The notes under the pieces: model-generated
The model's input: the letters and a program-made list of their open reading frames with translations, nothing else
The model's database searches: none
Told to the model about the DNA's origin: nothing
NCBI GenBank assembly: GCA_024278215.1
Contig: JAJRTR010000007.1
Coordinates: 1-37,612, forward strand
Length of the DNA: 37,612 nt
Reading direction: 5' to 3'
From: a bacterium
GTDB taxonomy: Bacteria > UBP15 > UBA6099 > JAJRTR01
Part shown: in pieces, positions 17,332 through 26,831 of the stretch
Layout of the letters: each line of letters starts with the position of its first letter
Numbering within the stretch: the stretch's first letter is position 1
Position numbers and translations under genes: made by a program

Positions 17332-18441
17332 ATGGTTAACGATGCAAACAGCGACATTGAAAGCATGATTCAAAAATGTATTAATAATGAAATGGATGTA
17401 AAGCAGGTCGCATCAATTGTGGAATCCGGCATGCGCTCGCTTCCGGCTATAGCAAAGTTGATCACACAGGATATGTCGATACGGAAGATAGAAGCAGTCG
17501 AGTCGGTACTCAAGGCTGTTCTGCTGGAACTTTTCAACAAAGGTTTAAGCGGGTCCGAAGCCCGCGAACTTGCGGAATTCCAGAAAAGAATCGGTTTTGT
17601 GATGAAATACAAGTCCTATACGATAAAAGCCGCCAATCCGCTGGGATATTCGATTTTTCTACAGAATGCACGTGAAGGTTTCAGTTTTCAGAGGCACATC
17701 ACGCATAAAACAGAGGTTTTTCATATACTTGAGCCGCTGCCCGGCGGTTTTGTTTTTCTGTGCGAATATGACGAATGGACAGATTGCTACGAAAAAGATG
17801 CTTTCGACAACTGGCTCGGTGGGAATCCGGACGCCCGTTTCGACCGCTTCCGTTTCGACGCGAAACCCGGCGACGTGTTCGTTATTGATAAATTAAATGT
17901 TGTCCATACTGTCGTCGGGTGCGTACTCGAAGAATTCGCCACTGTCTCCACCGACATGGTCGACAGACTCCACGACCAGAACGCGGGGAAGGGAATCCCT
18001 GAAAGATTCTGCCGTAAATTCGCGACGAAGAAACTTATGGAGACTAATCCGCCCGTTTCCAACAGGCTCGTGGACATCGCCGGGGGCAAACATATTATTA
18101 AGAAACTTGAAGCGGTAGGAATCAAAGGCGGGAAGAGAACATCCGTCGACTGCGCAGCGATAAAACTTACTTGGTATACCGTCGACGCAGAACAAAGTAC
18201 GGATACATTTGAAACCGGTGGCGACGCCCTGTCTCTTTATGTTACCAGTGGCAACGGCCGTGTGCTTATCGGCGACAGAAACGAATCAGCGAATCCGGAC
18301 ATTTCATCCGTTTCCGCGCAAAAAGGAGACCTGCTCATGGTCGCACCGGGAATGCACTATCAATTAATTAATGATGGCCCGGAACCATTCAGAATCTCCG
18401 AACACAGGCTCCCGTACGAAATCGCTCTGATTGTGGAATAA
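17332..18441 (+). CDS. Cupin-like protein of unknown function
   Basis: A 369-residue soluble protein. Residues 1-85 are helical and unlike any family I know. Two beta-rich stretches follow. The first (about 95-215) has FQRHITHKTEVFHIL and KPGDVFVIDKLNVVHTVVGC, written as a cupin pair: an HxxH-E metal-site motif, and PGD with a later histidine. The second (about 265-369) has GNGRVLIGDRNE and QKGDLLMVAPGMHYQLIND, again a beta-barrel pattern with a late histidine. Segments such as STDMVDRLHDQNAGK recall sugar isomerases of the cupin superfamily (D-lyxose isomerase or mannose-6-phosphate isomerase type). A sugar-binding or isomerase role is only a guess. It is a lone plus-strand gene with its own promoter. 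Confidence 0.65.
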   Translation: MVNDANSDIESMIQKCINNEMDVKQVASIVESGMRSLPAIAKLITQDMSIRKIEAVESVLKAVLLELFNKGLSGSEARELAEFQKRIGFVMKYKSYTIKAANPLGYSIFLQNAREGFSFQRHITHKTEVFHILEPLPGGFVFLCEYDEWTDCYEKDAFDNWLGGNPDARFDRFRFDAKPGDVFVIDKLNVVHTVVGCVLEEFATVSTDMVDRLHDQNAGKGIPERFCRKFATKKLMETNPPVSNRLVDIAGGKHIIKKLEAVGIKGGKRTSVDCAAIKLTWYTVDAEQSTDTFETGGDALSLYVTSGNGRVLIGDRNESANPDISSVSAQKGDLLMVAPGMHYQLINDGPEPFRISEHRLPYEIALIVE

Positions 18442-18453
18442 GAATTCTGTAGC

Positions 18454-18471
18454 GCCGCTTGCAAAAGCGGC
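18454..18471. terminator. GC stem-loop between convergent genes
   Basis: GCCGCTT and AAGCGGC form a perfect 7-bp stem with a GCAA loop, 12 bp after the cupin stop and immediately after the stop of the minus-strand UbiA-type gene. It is preceded by GTAGC, a context that recalls widespread small intergenic palindromic repeats. There is no U tract on either strand, so intrinsic termination would be weak. It could also be a mobile palindrome or an mRNA-end stabiliser. Confidence 0.45.
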
Positions 18472-19302
18472 TCAGTAGATAATAAACCCGAAAACAAGAG
18501 CCCAGGCAGCCACGATGCCGAGCAGCAATATGTCGGAAAGAACAGTTTCCAGGTGTTCGCGCCTTACATCCGCGCGGGCGACGACTATCGAGTACCTCCA
18601 GACAGCCGCAAGCACGAAAAGCGCTGTCACCCACATATAATCAGTGTTATATTTTTCATGCCCGACCCCTGAAAAACAATATGCCAGATAGCCGACGCCG
18701 GTCAGCGCCCCCGCGCACCAGAATGAGTACCTCAACATGGAAACACCGGATTTGTCGCTGTCGCCGGTGATGTGGAATATCTTTTTGCCGAGTACAACAT
18801 AAAGAGATAGGAAAAAAGCTACCGGGTATACCCACGGCGACACGGGCGCGTCGATGGCGACTGCGCCCGCGAAAACGCGCAGCATCATTCCCATGGAAAT
18901 AATCACCGCGCCTGCGAACGCGTATCTTTTAAGTGTAAATGTGTATATATACATTAGAACAGTATAGGTAAGGATAATCGACTGGAATGAGGTACCGAGA
19001 TATAGCGCGACCGCTGCCGCGCCGACGGCAGCGAACCCCGCCATAACGGTCATGCTCGATATGCTTATGGCCCCGGCGGCGAAAGGGCGGCGGCTCCGGG
19101 CGGCGTCCAGGCGGTCATGTTCGGCATCGTGCAGGTCGTTAACTATGTATATATGGCTCGCTATGAGGCAGAACCCCGCGAAAGCAACCATTTCCCGCAA
19201 CAGCAACGCTCGCGTAAATAGACCGCCGGAGAAAAACACCGGCGCAAGCACCAGTAGGTTCTTCAGCCAGTGCATGGGTCTCAGTGCGCGGATATGGTTC
19301 AC
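18472..19302 (-). CDS. UbiA-family prenyltransferase, decaprenyl-phosphate phosphoribosyltransferase-like
   Basis: A 276-residue polytopic membrane protein with about eight to nine hydrophobic helices. The N-terminus RALRPMHWLKNLLVLAPVFF and the first Asp motif VNDLHDAEHDRLDAARSRRP followed by FAAG are close to the family that attaches 5-phosphoribose to polyprenyl phosphate (as in mycobacterial arabinan synthesis). The region corresponding to the second Asp motif reads TLKRYAFAGAVIISMGMMLR. As I recall the family, an aspartate normally follows the basic residues here, and none is present. The rest, RVFAGAVAIDAPVSPWV, is conserved. The start is a GTG at 19302 after AGGGA. It may supply a lipid-linked sugar precursor for the neighbouring glycan genes, which is inference from context. 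Confidence 0.75.
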   Translation of the reverse strand: MNHIRALRPMHWLKNLLVLAPVFFSGGLFTRALLLREMVAFAGFCLIASHIYIVNDLHDAEHDRLDAARSRRPFAAGAISISSMTVMAGFAAVGAAAVALYLGTSFQSIILTYTVLMYIYTFTLKRYAFAGAVIISMGMMLRVFAGAVAIDAPVSPWVYPVAFFLSLYVVLGKKIFHITGDSDKSGVSMLRYSFWCAGALTGVGYLAYCFSGVGHEKYNTDYMWVTALFVLAAVWRYSIVVARADVRREHLETVLSDILLLGIVAAWALVFGFIIY

Positions 19303-19436
19303 TATAGCTTTTTCCCTGGAAAATCTGCTTGCTTAACACGAATACATAGAAAAAGTCCTTGTGGGGGCACAATGAATATGTTTATGTTTCAACACCCACG
19401 AGCAACTTGCAATATATGACAATCCATTTTTCTGAA

Positions 19437-20429
19437 CTATCTTTTTTTGGCGTACATGCGCAGCTTGTATCCGAGGTTGTTTTCACAGATAAACTGTGCG
19501 AGTTTTTTCTTTATCGCTTCCGGCTGGATGTAAGGTGACTTATATCTGCGTTTGACATTGTTTCCGATATAGGGATCGTCGAACTGGAGGTGGTTTGTTA
19601 TGGTGTCTATTTCACCCAGTTCGGTGCCGACCTTGAAGACTTTGAAACCATATTGATTGAGAAGCGTCTCGAGGCTGGCCGGAGTGAAATACCACAGGTG
19701 CCCCCATCCGAACGCGGCCGTCTTGCCGTGCATCATCCGGATTGCCAGGCTGTCACAGTTGGGCACGAGAATGACAATCATCCCGTTGGGCTTGAGCAGC
19801 CGGTGTGCCTGCTCGAGAATATCCCTCGGATTGGTGAGGTGTTCGAGCACTTCCCAGAGCGTAATGACATCGAAAGATTCCGGTTCGAGATCGAGTTCTT
19901 CGAGCGGTTTGCCGTAGATGTCGAGTCCGAACTTCTTTTCCGCCACCGCACGCGCCTTTTCGTTTAATTCCACGCCATGTGCATCCCAGCCTTTTTTACG
20001 CGCCAGATCGAGGAATATGCCGAGATTGCATCCGATGTCCAGCAGTTTGCCCGGCTCCGCGAACATCATCATGTCCTCGAGCGCACCGCGGAACTTCTTT
20101 GTGTCGTATTTCAACTGCCGCTCGGTCTGCAACACTTCTATCCAGTAATTCTGCGAGGGAAGCGAACGATACTGAGCGCGAATCTTGTCTTCGTCCAGTT
20201 GCGGGTTTATATAGAGCATTCCGCACTCGAGGCATTTAACATAAGTGAAGCCGTCTTTTTCGAAAGCGAAAGATGTGTCGTCGAGCCGGCATACAGGACA
20301 CTTGACATGGCGTTCGAGGCTCTTCTTCAGCTTGCCTGTGCGGCGATCAAGCATCATGCTTTTTTCTTTTTCCATCAACTCCCAGTAGGTATCGCGTCCC
20401 GTCTCTTTCACAAAATCATAAGTTCCCAT
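19437..20429 (-). CDS. Class I SAM methyltransferase with N-terminal zinc ribbon
   Basis: A 330-residue protein. The N-terminal segment has paired cysteines, CPVC (about residue 43) and CLEC (about 65), forming a zinc-ribbon-like element. The Rossmann methyltransferase domain then shows motif I LLDIGCNLGIFLDLARKKGW, the acidic residue in HGVELNEKARAVAEKKFG, and motif IV/post-I FDVITLWEVLEHLTNPRDIL followed by LKPNGMIVILVPN. Such proteins commonly modify sugars or other small molecules in surface-glycan loci. The start is the ATG at 20429 with GGGAG seven bases upstream. The open frame extends further (to 20492) without a ribosome binding site. The substrate is unknown. Confidence 0.8.
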   Translation of the reverse strand: MGTYDFVKETGRDTYWELMEKEKSMMLDRRTGKLKKSLERHVKCPVCRLDDTSFAFEKDGFTYVKCLECGMLYINPQLDEDKIRAQYRSLPSQNYWIEVLQTERQLKYDTKKFRGALEDMMMFAEPGKLLDIGCNLGIFLDLARKKGWDAHGVELNEKARAVAEKKFGLDIYGKPLEELDLEPESFDVITLWEVLEHLTNPRDILEQAHRLLKPNGMIVILVPNCDSLAIRMMHGKTAAFGWGHLWYFTPASLETLLNQYGFKVFKVGTELGEIDTITNHLQFDDPYIGNNVKRRYKSPYIQPEAIKKKLAQFICENNLGYKLRMYAKKR

Positions 20430-20659
20430 TTCAAAGCTCCCGATCTGTATTTTTATTGTCGTATTTCGTATTCGTGCGATTACCGCTTGCACTTTTCGTG
20501 CATTCTTCCTTTATCGTCCTTTCAGCTTTTCGCTCAACCACTATACATTATGTTTCGGATAAACTGCGCAGTTGGTTGAGTAAAACATAATAATACTTTT
20601 CAGGCAATGAGCCGACACCGTTTGCTTCGACGTCGGCCACAATGGAAAAGAAAAAGGAA

Positions 20660-21739
20660 TCACTCGCCGGCATCGCACATGTTTAATCGTTCGAGCACCT
20701 TTCGGACAACCCTGTCGGCGCCCAGGCCGTCAACAAGCGCTCTGCCTTTTTCCATCATTGACTGTCGCAACTCGTAATCATTGATTACAGTATCCAGAAC
20801 ATCGGTAATATGTTCGAAAGAGGGTTTGAAGCCGAGTTGCAGAACCGTACCGAGCTGCTCGAACCTTTCGGCTATCTTTTCCTGGTGGTCTACCGCGGGA
20901 ACGGAAACAGCGGGCGCGCCGCAAGCCGCGAGCTCGTACAATATCGTGCCGCCGCAGGTGATAACAAGGTCGGCATCGAGCATAGCGGCAGCCATATCCC
21001 GAATTGTCGGCACACATAAAATATCAAGTGTCGAATTCATCCGGTTCGGGTTCGACGAATACAGGCGGCTGACGAGCATCACGTCCGGCGAGTCAAGGAT
21101 GGATTCGAGAGCAAGCATCAGCCTTGGTACAACTCTTGAAAAACGGTGGCCGCAGTCTACAACAAGCACCTTGCCGACCTTCCTTGCAATTTCTCGAATC
21201 GTGTTGTGAGCGCACGCGAATTCCGGCCTGAGCAACACGTATTCGGGGCCGGACAGGATTTCCGTTCCGCCCTGGTTCTCATAATCAAGGTACTCGTGCA
21301 CAACACCCGCGTTGAGGAGCAAAGTGGTATCGAAGCGCCCCCTGGCAAAGTCGTCTATCTGCAATGACACCGGAGCCAGTTCGACAAACTCCTTTGCATA
21401 TTCCCTTGTGATTTTCGTCCAGTCCTTGAAGGCATAATCAGGTATATGTTCCGCCGGGTCCAACACAAGAATATGAGGATCAAAACGCCTTATTTCCGAT
21501 ACCGTTTTTTCGCATTTTTCCGGCATCCGGATGCGATTGAAACCGAACCCATCGCGGTCCAGAAAAGAATCCAGTCCCGGTATGTCACGCGACCAGAACT
21601 CGATCCGCGGGTCGGAAATATGACGCAAAAAAGCCTCTGCGAGCGACGCACATCTCGAAGCATGTCCGAACCCCACCGCTCCCGAGCCGTCCACCCTGAA
21701 AGCTATGCGTGTTCCGCTTTTTTTTGCCCTGTTTTCCAT
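20660..21739 (-). CDS. PseG-like glycosyltransferase-fold protein
   Basis: A 359-residue protein of GT-B (GT28-like) fold. The N-terminus IAFRVDGSGAVGFGHASRCA and the C-terminal motif DLVITCGGTILYELAACGAP followed by AVSVPAVDHQEKIAERFEQLG match the PseG family. PseG hydrolyses UDP-2,4-diacetamido-trideoxy-altrose in pseudaminic acid synthesis, but no other pse genes are in the window, so a different nucleotide-sugar substrate is equally possible. The start is the ATG at 21739 with AAGGA four bases upstream. It is probably part of a glycan set with the methyltransferase and UbiA-type genes, although gaps of 134 and 230 bp separate them. Confidence 0.75.
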   Translation of the reverse strand: MENRAKKSGTRIAFRVDGSGAVGFGHASRCASLAEAFLRHISDPRIEFWSRDIPGLDSFLDRDGFGFNRIRMPEKCEKTVSEIRRFDPHILVLDPAEHIPDYAFKDWTKITREYAKEFVELAPVSLQIDDFARGRFDTTLLLNAGVVHEYLDYENQGGTEILSGPEYVLLRPEFACAHNTIREIARKVGKVLVVDCGHRFSRVVPRLMLALESILDSPDVMLVSRLYSSNPNRMNSTLDILCVPTIRDMAAAMLDADLVITCGGTILYELAACGAPAVSVPAVDHQEKIAERFEQLGTVLQLGFKPSFEHITDVLDTVINDYELRQSMMEKGRALVDGLGADRVVRKVLERLNMCDAGE

Positions 21740-21922
21740 GCTATCCTTTCACCCACTTTCGCAAGTTATTCTGCAAAACCGTTCTCTGGGGTATTCACTT
21801 GTGACTTCCGGGGTATCATGTCATCAGGGTGAAGTAAAGCATTTATATCAAAAACGCGCGATTCGGGAAATATTCGAAGTTGCGGCATACGTGTCGTGTC
21901 GACCCTGATTACGGCACCGGCG

Positions 21923-24900
21923 TCAGTCCTGTTCGAGTTTCTGTTTGGCGATTTTGACCTGGAACCAAGCGCGCACTTCCTTGTCGAGTTTTTTCCAGCC
22001 TTTGGATTCCTGCGTGGCCCAGACTACGTAGTCTTTGCCGAGCTGCTGCTTGAGTTTTGTGTAGGGAAGTTTCTTGTATATCTTAAGGTCGCCGTAGCTC
22101 TCGCGCAGACTCTTGTCTTCGTCCATGTCCCAGTGGAATTCGACAAATGCGTTAGCGAGTGATTCCTCAAGCGATTTGGGGTACTGGAGCGGCACCATAA
22201 TGACGTGCTTTTCCCAGTCGTAGACGGCGACGCCGCTGCCCGGGAGCATCATGATCTTGGGTATGCCGTCTTTTTTTATGCGCGGCAGGCTTTCGTCGAA
22301 TATCTGCGGGTCTACTTTTGGCGAGAGGAAGAGTTCGAGTACTTTGGAGACTGCTGTTTTGTTTGCGATTTCACGGACGTTTACGAGCACAGCCATGGGG
22401 TCGACTTTGACTTTTTTCGCCATGAGCAGCGCGTATTTCTTTATCCTTATTATCTCGTTCTTGTAGGCTGTTTCTTTCTGTTTGATGGAAACGCCTTTCA
22501 TTTCGAGTTCGTGATCCTTGACGCCTTTCTGTTTCTTAGCGAGCATCGCCCTGTCGTTGAGTTCCTCTATGACTTTCCCCTCGAGTTCTTCGCCGAGGTC
22601 GAGGAATTGTTTGATCTGGTCGTCGGAGATGCGGCCCTTAATAGTGGTGAGAAATTTGCTGAGCTGATTTTTGAGAGCCTGTTTTGCGTTTCTGGCCTGT
22701 ACGATTTTCGCGCGCTCATCATTGGAGATGGACGCTCCGGATTTCATCTTTCGGTCGAGAACGGCGGTGGCTTTGACGAGTCCGTCGAGTTTCTGCACGA
22801 ACTGACCGGCAGCCTGGCCGCCGGGGAAGCTGCGCACCATCTCGTTGCGACCTGCGACTATCGCCTGTATCCTGTCCTGGGTGGCTTTTAGTTTTTGCTC
22901 GTAAGTCTTCAACTCTTCGATCATGGCAATATGCTTGTTGAAGCCGAAAGCTTCCTTGTACATTTCCTGGAGCGAGTCGGAGAGATAGATGTATTCGAGC
23001 CCCATTTCATCCTGTTCTTCGGGCGGCTCGAAGTTTTTGTCTTCCTCGATGCGGTTGAGAACATTGCCTTCTTTCGGGATGTATTGCTCGTCGAGAAGCC
23101 CGAAATTGATGAGTTTCAGCTCTTTTTCTTCGAGTGGGATGTGATTGTCCTTGACTTTAGGAAGTTTTTTCTGGACAGTTCCGATAACGATATCCCAGAA
23201 GAGGGCGTTGAGTTTTTCGAGGTTGTCGCGGTCGCTGGGGTCTTTCTTGAAAGCTTCCTGGATTTCGGCAATGGTTTCATCGTCGACGAGTTCGTCTTCA
23301 AGCCTGATGTTGTCGGGGATGTACATGAGTTCGAGCGAATGGCCATCCTTGAACAGTATGGCGGCCTCCTGTTCGGAGCGTTCGACGATGAACTGGAGGA
23401 CGCGCATAGCGTAGTCTCTTTCGTGCTTTGCTTTGCCTCCGTTGTCCAGGTCGAGCGTGATGAACATGATGGGGAAACATTCTCCGAAGTTGTGGATGCG
23501 TCCGAAAACGAATTCGTTCCATTTCGCCTCGCCGACTTTTGCCTGCTTGAGCAGCGCTTCGTGATCGTACTCGATGGCGCAAGCCCTGAACTGGTCGTTT
23601 TTTGGGTTCATAACAAAGTTGGCATGTTCGATATCGAGAGTTTCGAGCATCTCGAGTTTTGTGACGAAGTCGAACTTGGCGGGCGGTATGCCGCCGAGAG
23701 ATGAACTGCTTGCGGCGTCTTTTGGTTTGAAGCCGATGTCGGCGCAGAATTCGGTGAACTCGGCGTTGATTTCGTCGAATTCTGAAAGCAATTGACTGTG
23801 AAGTTCTTCCATCTTCTGCGCGGCATGTTCGGCTTCGCCGCCGAGGTTTGCTACTTCGTCGCGGAACTGTGACACATAAGTTTCAAGCAGCAGGATGCAA
23901 CTGTCGGGCGAAAGACCGAGCATATTCATGATCTGCGAAAGCTGGTTGGCAGTTTTCAGAAGTGTCTCGTTGAGCAGCGGCAGCCTCTTAGCGAAACTCT
24001 TGAGCACATGGACCATTACGGCGGGTTTCGCCATCAGGAACGGCTCGATCTTTTTCGCGGGAAGCGGCATAGCGTGTACTTCCGTGAGAGCACGCACACC
24101 ACAGCTTCTTTCCATGCCGCCGAACATCGCGTTTTCACTGAAGATGTCGCCCTTGCCCTTGATTATTTCGATGTTGCGATTGCCGAGATAAACTTCGAGT
24201 TTACCGGCGAGCAGGATGTACATTGTTTTGTCGATGCTCTTTTCGGGGCAGACAACCTGGCCGGGGTCGAATTTCACTAGACCGGGTCTCGGCGGCCCCT
24301 TGGGTTCCGGGGCTTCCGGCGGGCTCCCGGCGGCCTGCCCCGAGAGTATTCTGTTATGAAAAAGTTCCGTATGATTGTTGAATGGTGTTGAAACGGCGGC
24401 GTACATTTCCATCGGGACCGAGCCGTATTTGTCTACCATACGCCCCACCTGGTAAGGAAGTGCGGCTTTCAATTCTTTGACAAGTTTGTGTTCGGGCGGC
24501 GCTTCCTTCTTTTTTGCTTCATCTCCCGAAGCGGCTGCTTCGGCTTCGTATTTTTTGTTGGCCGCAGTCTGAAGCATTGTGGCAGCCTCGTATATGCCGC
24601 GCGTGTATATCTCGAGCAATCCTTTTGCTTTAAGAGAAAGCGAATCGCTGCGCGTGATGCTGTTGCTTGTCTGGCCGACACGCTGTGCGATGGTTTTTGC
24701 AAGCCCGAAACCGATCTTCGGATTGCCCGCTACCGTCTGCGCGAACCCTTTGCCGCGAAGGTTGATAACCATAACCTGCGCCGGCCCGTCTTCGCTGACC
24801 TTCATGGACGCCGAACGCGGTTCGCTCAATATCGCGCCGATCTCGCCGATAAACGACCCTGCCTGGTCGATCTCGCCGACGAGCATACCTTCGTTTTCGA

Positions 24901-25045
24901 CACGATCCTGGGCGACGAAACCTTCGGCATCAACAACAAATACTTGCAGTTTACCAGACCTCAGCACAAATATCTCGTTGCTTTCTTCGCCCTGAAGACA
25001 AAGGTATTCACCCGGTTGTAATGTCCTTATGTTCTGTGGCGCCAT
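21923..25045 (-). CDS. Large protein with two cyclic-nucleotide-binding domains, otherwise unknown
   Basis: A 1040-residue soluble protein. CNB domain 1 (about residues 8-125) has the GEYLCLQGEESNEIFVLRSG start and a phosphate-binding cassette FIGEIGAILSEPRSASM that keeps the Glu and Arg used to grip cyclic nucleotide phosphate. CNB domain 2 (about 255-370) is similar, with SENAMFGGMERSCGVRA. A helical linker with clustered charged residues joins them (about 170-200). The following 670 residues contain predicted coiled coils (about 395-430 and 715-870) and no domain I recognise. Two more globular parts are at 470-600 and 890-1040, the last with MMLPGSGVAVYDWEKHVIMV. No membrane segment, helix-turn-helix or GGDEF/kinase motif is visible. 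GGGAG lies eight bases before the ATG. Confidence 0.85.
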   Translation of the reverse strand: MAPQNIRTLQPGEYLCLQGEESNEIFVLRSGKLQVFVVDAEGFVAQDRVENEGMLVGEIDQAGSFIGEIGAILSEPRSASMKVSEDGPAQVMVINLRGKGFAQTVAGNPKIGFGLAKTIAQRVGQTSNSITRSDSLSLKAKGLLEIYTRGIYEAATMLQTAANKKYEAEAAASGDEAKKKEAPPEHKLVKELKAALPYQVGRMVDKYGSVPMEMYAAVSTPFNNHTELFHNRILSGQAAGSPPEAPEPKGPPRPGLVKFDPGQVVCPEKSIDKTMYILLAGKLEVYLGNRNIEIIKGKGDIFSENAMFGGMERSCGVRALTEVHAMPLPAKKIEPFLMAKPAVMVHVLKSFAKRLPLLNETLLKTANQLSQIMNMLGLSPDSCILLLETYVSQFRDEVANLGGEAEHAAQKMEELHSQLLSEFDEINAEFTEFCADIGFKPKDAASSSSLGGIPPAKFDFVTKLEMLETLDIEHANFVMNPKNDQFRACAIEYDHEALLKQAKVGEAKWNEFVFGRIHNFGECFPIMFITLDLDNGGKAKHERDYAMRVLQFIVERSEQEAAILFKDGHSLELMYIPDNIRLEDELVDDETIAEIQEAFKKDPSDRDNLEKLNALFWDIVIGTVQKKLPKVKDNHIPLEEKELKLINFGLLDEQYIPKEGNVLNRIEEDKNFEPPEEQDEMGLEYIYLSDSLQEMYKEAFGFNKHIAMIEELKTYEQKLKATQDRIQAIVAGRNEMVRSFPGGQAAGQFVQKLDGLVKATAVLDRKMKSGASISNDERAKIVQARNAKQALKNQLSKFLTTIKGRISDDQIKQFLDLGEELEGKVIEELNDRAMLAKKQKGVKDHELEMKGVSIKQKETAYKNEIIRIKKYALLMAKKVKVDPMAVLVNVREIANKTAVSKVLELFLSPKVDPQIFDESLPRIKKDGIPKIMMLPGSGVAVYDWEKHVIMVPLQYPKSLEESLANAFVEFHWDMDEDKSLRESYGDLKIYKKLPYTKLKQQLGKDYVVWATQESKGWKKLDKEVRAWFQVKIAKQKLEQD

Positions 25046-25370
25046 AGCTGATGCTCCCTTGGAATTATCTTTAACAACATTTATTTAAGCTTTTTGACTA
25101 TATCATTTCATGAATTTCGAGATATGCTTTTCTGGAACTACTATTATTATATATTTTCTTTATTATGTCTATGGAGCCTCTTGTAATAATCAGAACTTAT
25201 GAGTTTTGTACAACGCTGTCAGAAAAGTTTGGAATGCAAAAACGACAGTTTTTGCGAATTTTGTTTTTTATATTATGCCGTCTTTACACCTGCAACGACA
25301 CAGTCACTTCGTTCCATATTTTTTACACCATCTCCTGTGAACAATTGCAATAATCCCGAAGCCGCCGTCT
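25046..25370. other. AT-rich intergenic region
   Basis: This separates the start of the double-CNB gene from the end of the propeller lipoprotein gene, both on the minus strand. It should hold the promoter of the CNB gene. A TATAAT on the minus strand (25151-25146) lacks a -35 partner at the right distance, so I do not call one. No credible coding frame is seen. A 62-codon plus-strand frame at 25165 has no support. Confidence 0.5.
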
Positions 25371-26762
25371 TCACTCGGCCTCGACAAGCGCGAAAAGCTT
25401 TCCGGCGCCTGTGCCCACAAAAACCGTATTGTTCGCTAACGCCACCGAACCTCTTATCATGTGCTTCATCAGTTTTTTCCACACTACCGTTCCATCGGCA
25501 ATATTGACGGCATAAAGATAATCGTCATAGGAACCGACATAGGCGATATTGCCGGAGATGACCGGTCCCGCGTCGAAGCCGCCTTTTGTGGTGAACCGCC
25601 AGACGATCTCGCCCGTTTCGGCATTCAGCCCGGCAAGGTCTCCGTCGAATGCACCACCGACTACGACAATACCGTCTTTAACAGCCGGCGAGGCGGAAAC
25701 CTGTTCATCGATTTTCGTTTTCCATTTCATCTTTCCCGTTTCGCTGTCGAGCGCATAAACATTGCCGTCCCATGAGGTGAAATAAACCGTTCCGTCGACA
25801 ATCGCGGGCGTGGAATACACACAGTTACCCGTTTCATAGCTCCAGACGATCTCACCCGTTTCGGCTCTGACGACATAAATAAAACCGTCATTCGAACCGA
25901 AATAAACTTTGCCGTCGTATACGGTCGGCGCACCTTCGATCCAGTCCAGCGCCTTGAAAACGACACCGGTCACTTTCTGTTTGGGCAGTTTATGGAGTTT
26001 ATCGCCGGATGTTGTTTTATCGACCTCGCCGCCGGGCTTTTCGGCTTCGCCGCCGACCGCATTACTGCCGCCTGCCGCCTCATAGGGATCGGCGGATTCG
26101 GGATTCAGCTTCACAGGCATTTTCACAGCCGGTTCAAATGTGTTGATGTCTATTGCGTAGAGCCCCCTGTCGAGCGCGCCGAAAAAGATGTTCTTTCCAT
26201 CCGTCGCCGCCGCGCCCTTTATTCCGCGCGGAACAGTGAACGTTCTTTTCTGCTCACCGGTTTTCAGGTCGAGACAATAAAAATTTCCGTTCATCGAACC
26301 GATGTAGACATTACCGTCGATAATCAGGGGTGAAGCTATCACAGCGTCGCCCGTCTCGAAATGCCATATCGGCGCGCCTGTTTCCGCGTTCACGCCATAG
26401 ACGGAACCGTCCATCGAGCCCGCGACGACAACATCGTCCGCTGCTACGGGCGACGATCTGAAGGCGGCGCGCCGGCCCGGAGGCGCGGCTGTGTCGGGGA
26501 TGTCCACTTCCTGCTTCTTGTCCGCCCTCGCTCCGTAGGCCTCGAAAGTCCACATAACTGCAAGCGGCGGCGTTATCTCTTCATCGGCGACACCGGTCGA
26601 CTGCTCCGCATTGCCCCGAAACGAATTCCACACCGCGTCGCTTCCCGCATGTTCTCCCGGTACAGGTGCCTTATCGCCTGCACATCCGGAAATCGCCACA
26701 AGCGAAAAAACGAAAACCACAACAGGTAAAGTATGCTTCCTTAATGTTGTTAGATATATCAT
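25371..26762 (-). CDS. PQQ-repeat beta-propeller lipoprotein (BamB-like)
   Basis: A 463-residue exported lipoprotein. The signal peptide ends in the lipobox AISGC (about residues 22-26). The mature part begins SDAVWNSFRGNAEQSTGV, a typical first propeller strand. At least six PQQ-like repeats follow with the recurrent AxxG..W.. and DGxVYxxSxDGxxYAxxxxTG patterns, for example DGSVYGVNAETGAPIWHFET and DGTVYFTSWDGNVYALDSET. An insert of about 35 residues near 240 (NPESADPYEAAGGSNAVGG and on) interrupts the repeat. Proteins of this kind act as scaffolds, such as BamB in outer-membrane protein assembly, or bind ligands. The start at 26762 follows AAGG. The longer upstream frame lacks a ribosome binding site and would spoil the signal peptide. 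Confidence 0.85.
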   Translation of the reverse strand: MIYLTTLRKHTLPVVVFVFSLVAISGCAGDKAPVPGEHAGSDAVWNSFRGNAEQSTGVADEEITPPLAVMWTFEAYGARADKKQEVDIPDTAAPPGRRAAFRSSPVAADDVVVAGSMDGSVYGVNAETGAPIWHFETGDAVIASPLIIDGNVYIGSMNGNFYCLDLKTGEQKRTFTVPRGIKGAAATDGKNIFFGALDRGLYAIDINTFEPAVKMPVKLNPESADPYEAAGGSNAVGGEAEKPGGEVDKTTSGDKLHKLPKQKVTGVVFKALDWIEGAPTVYDGKVYFGSNDGFIYVVRAETGEIVWSYETGNCVYSTPAIVDGTVYFTSWDGNVYALDSETGKMKWKTKIDEQVSASPAVKDGIVVVGGAFDGDLAGLNAETGEIVWRFTTKGGFDAGPVISGNIAYVGSYDDYLYAVNIADGTVVWKKLMKHMIRGSVALANNTVFVGTGAGKLFALVEAE

Positions 26763-26831
26763 TAGAAGTACCTTTGCGATTGTTGCCGGTCTCCACCAAC
26801 CTTTGCGCAAACCGGAGATTTGTTGTTCACT

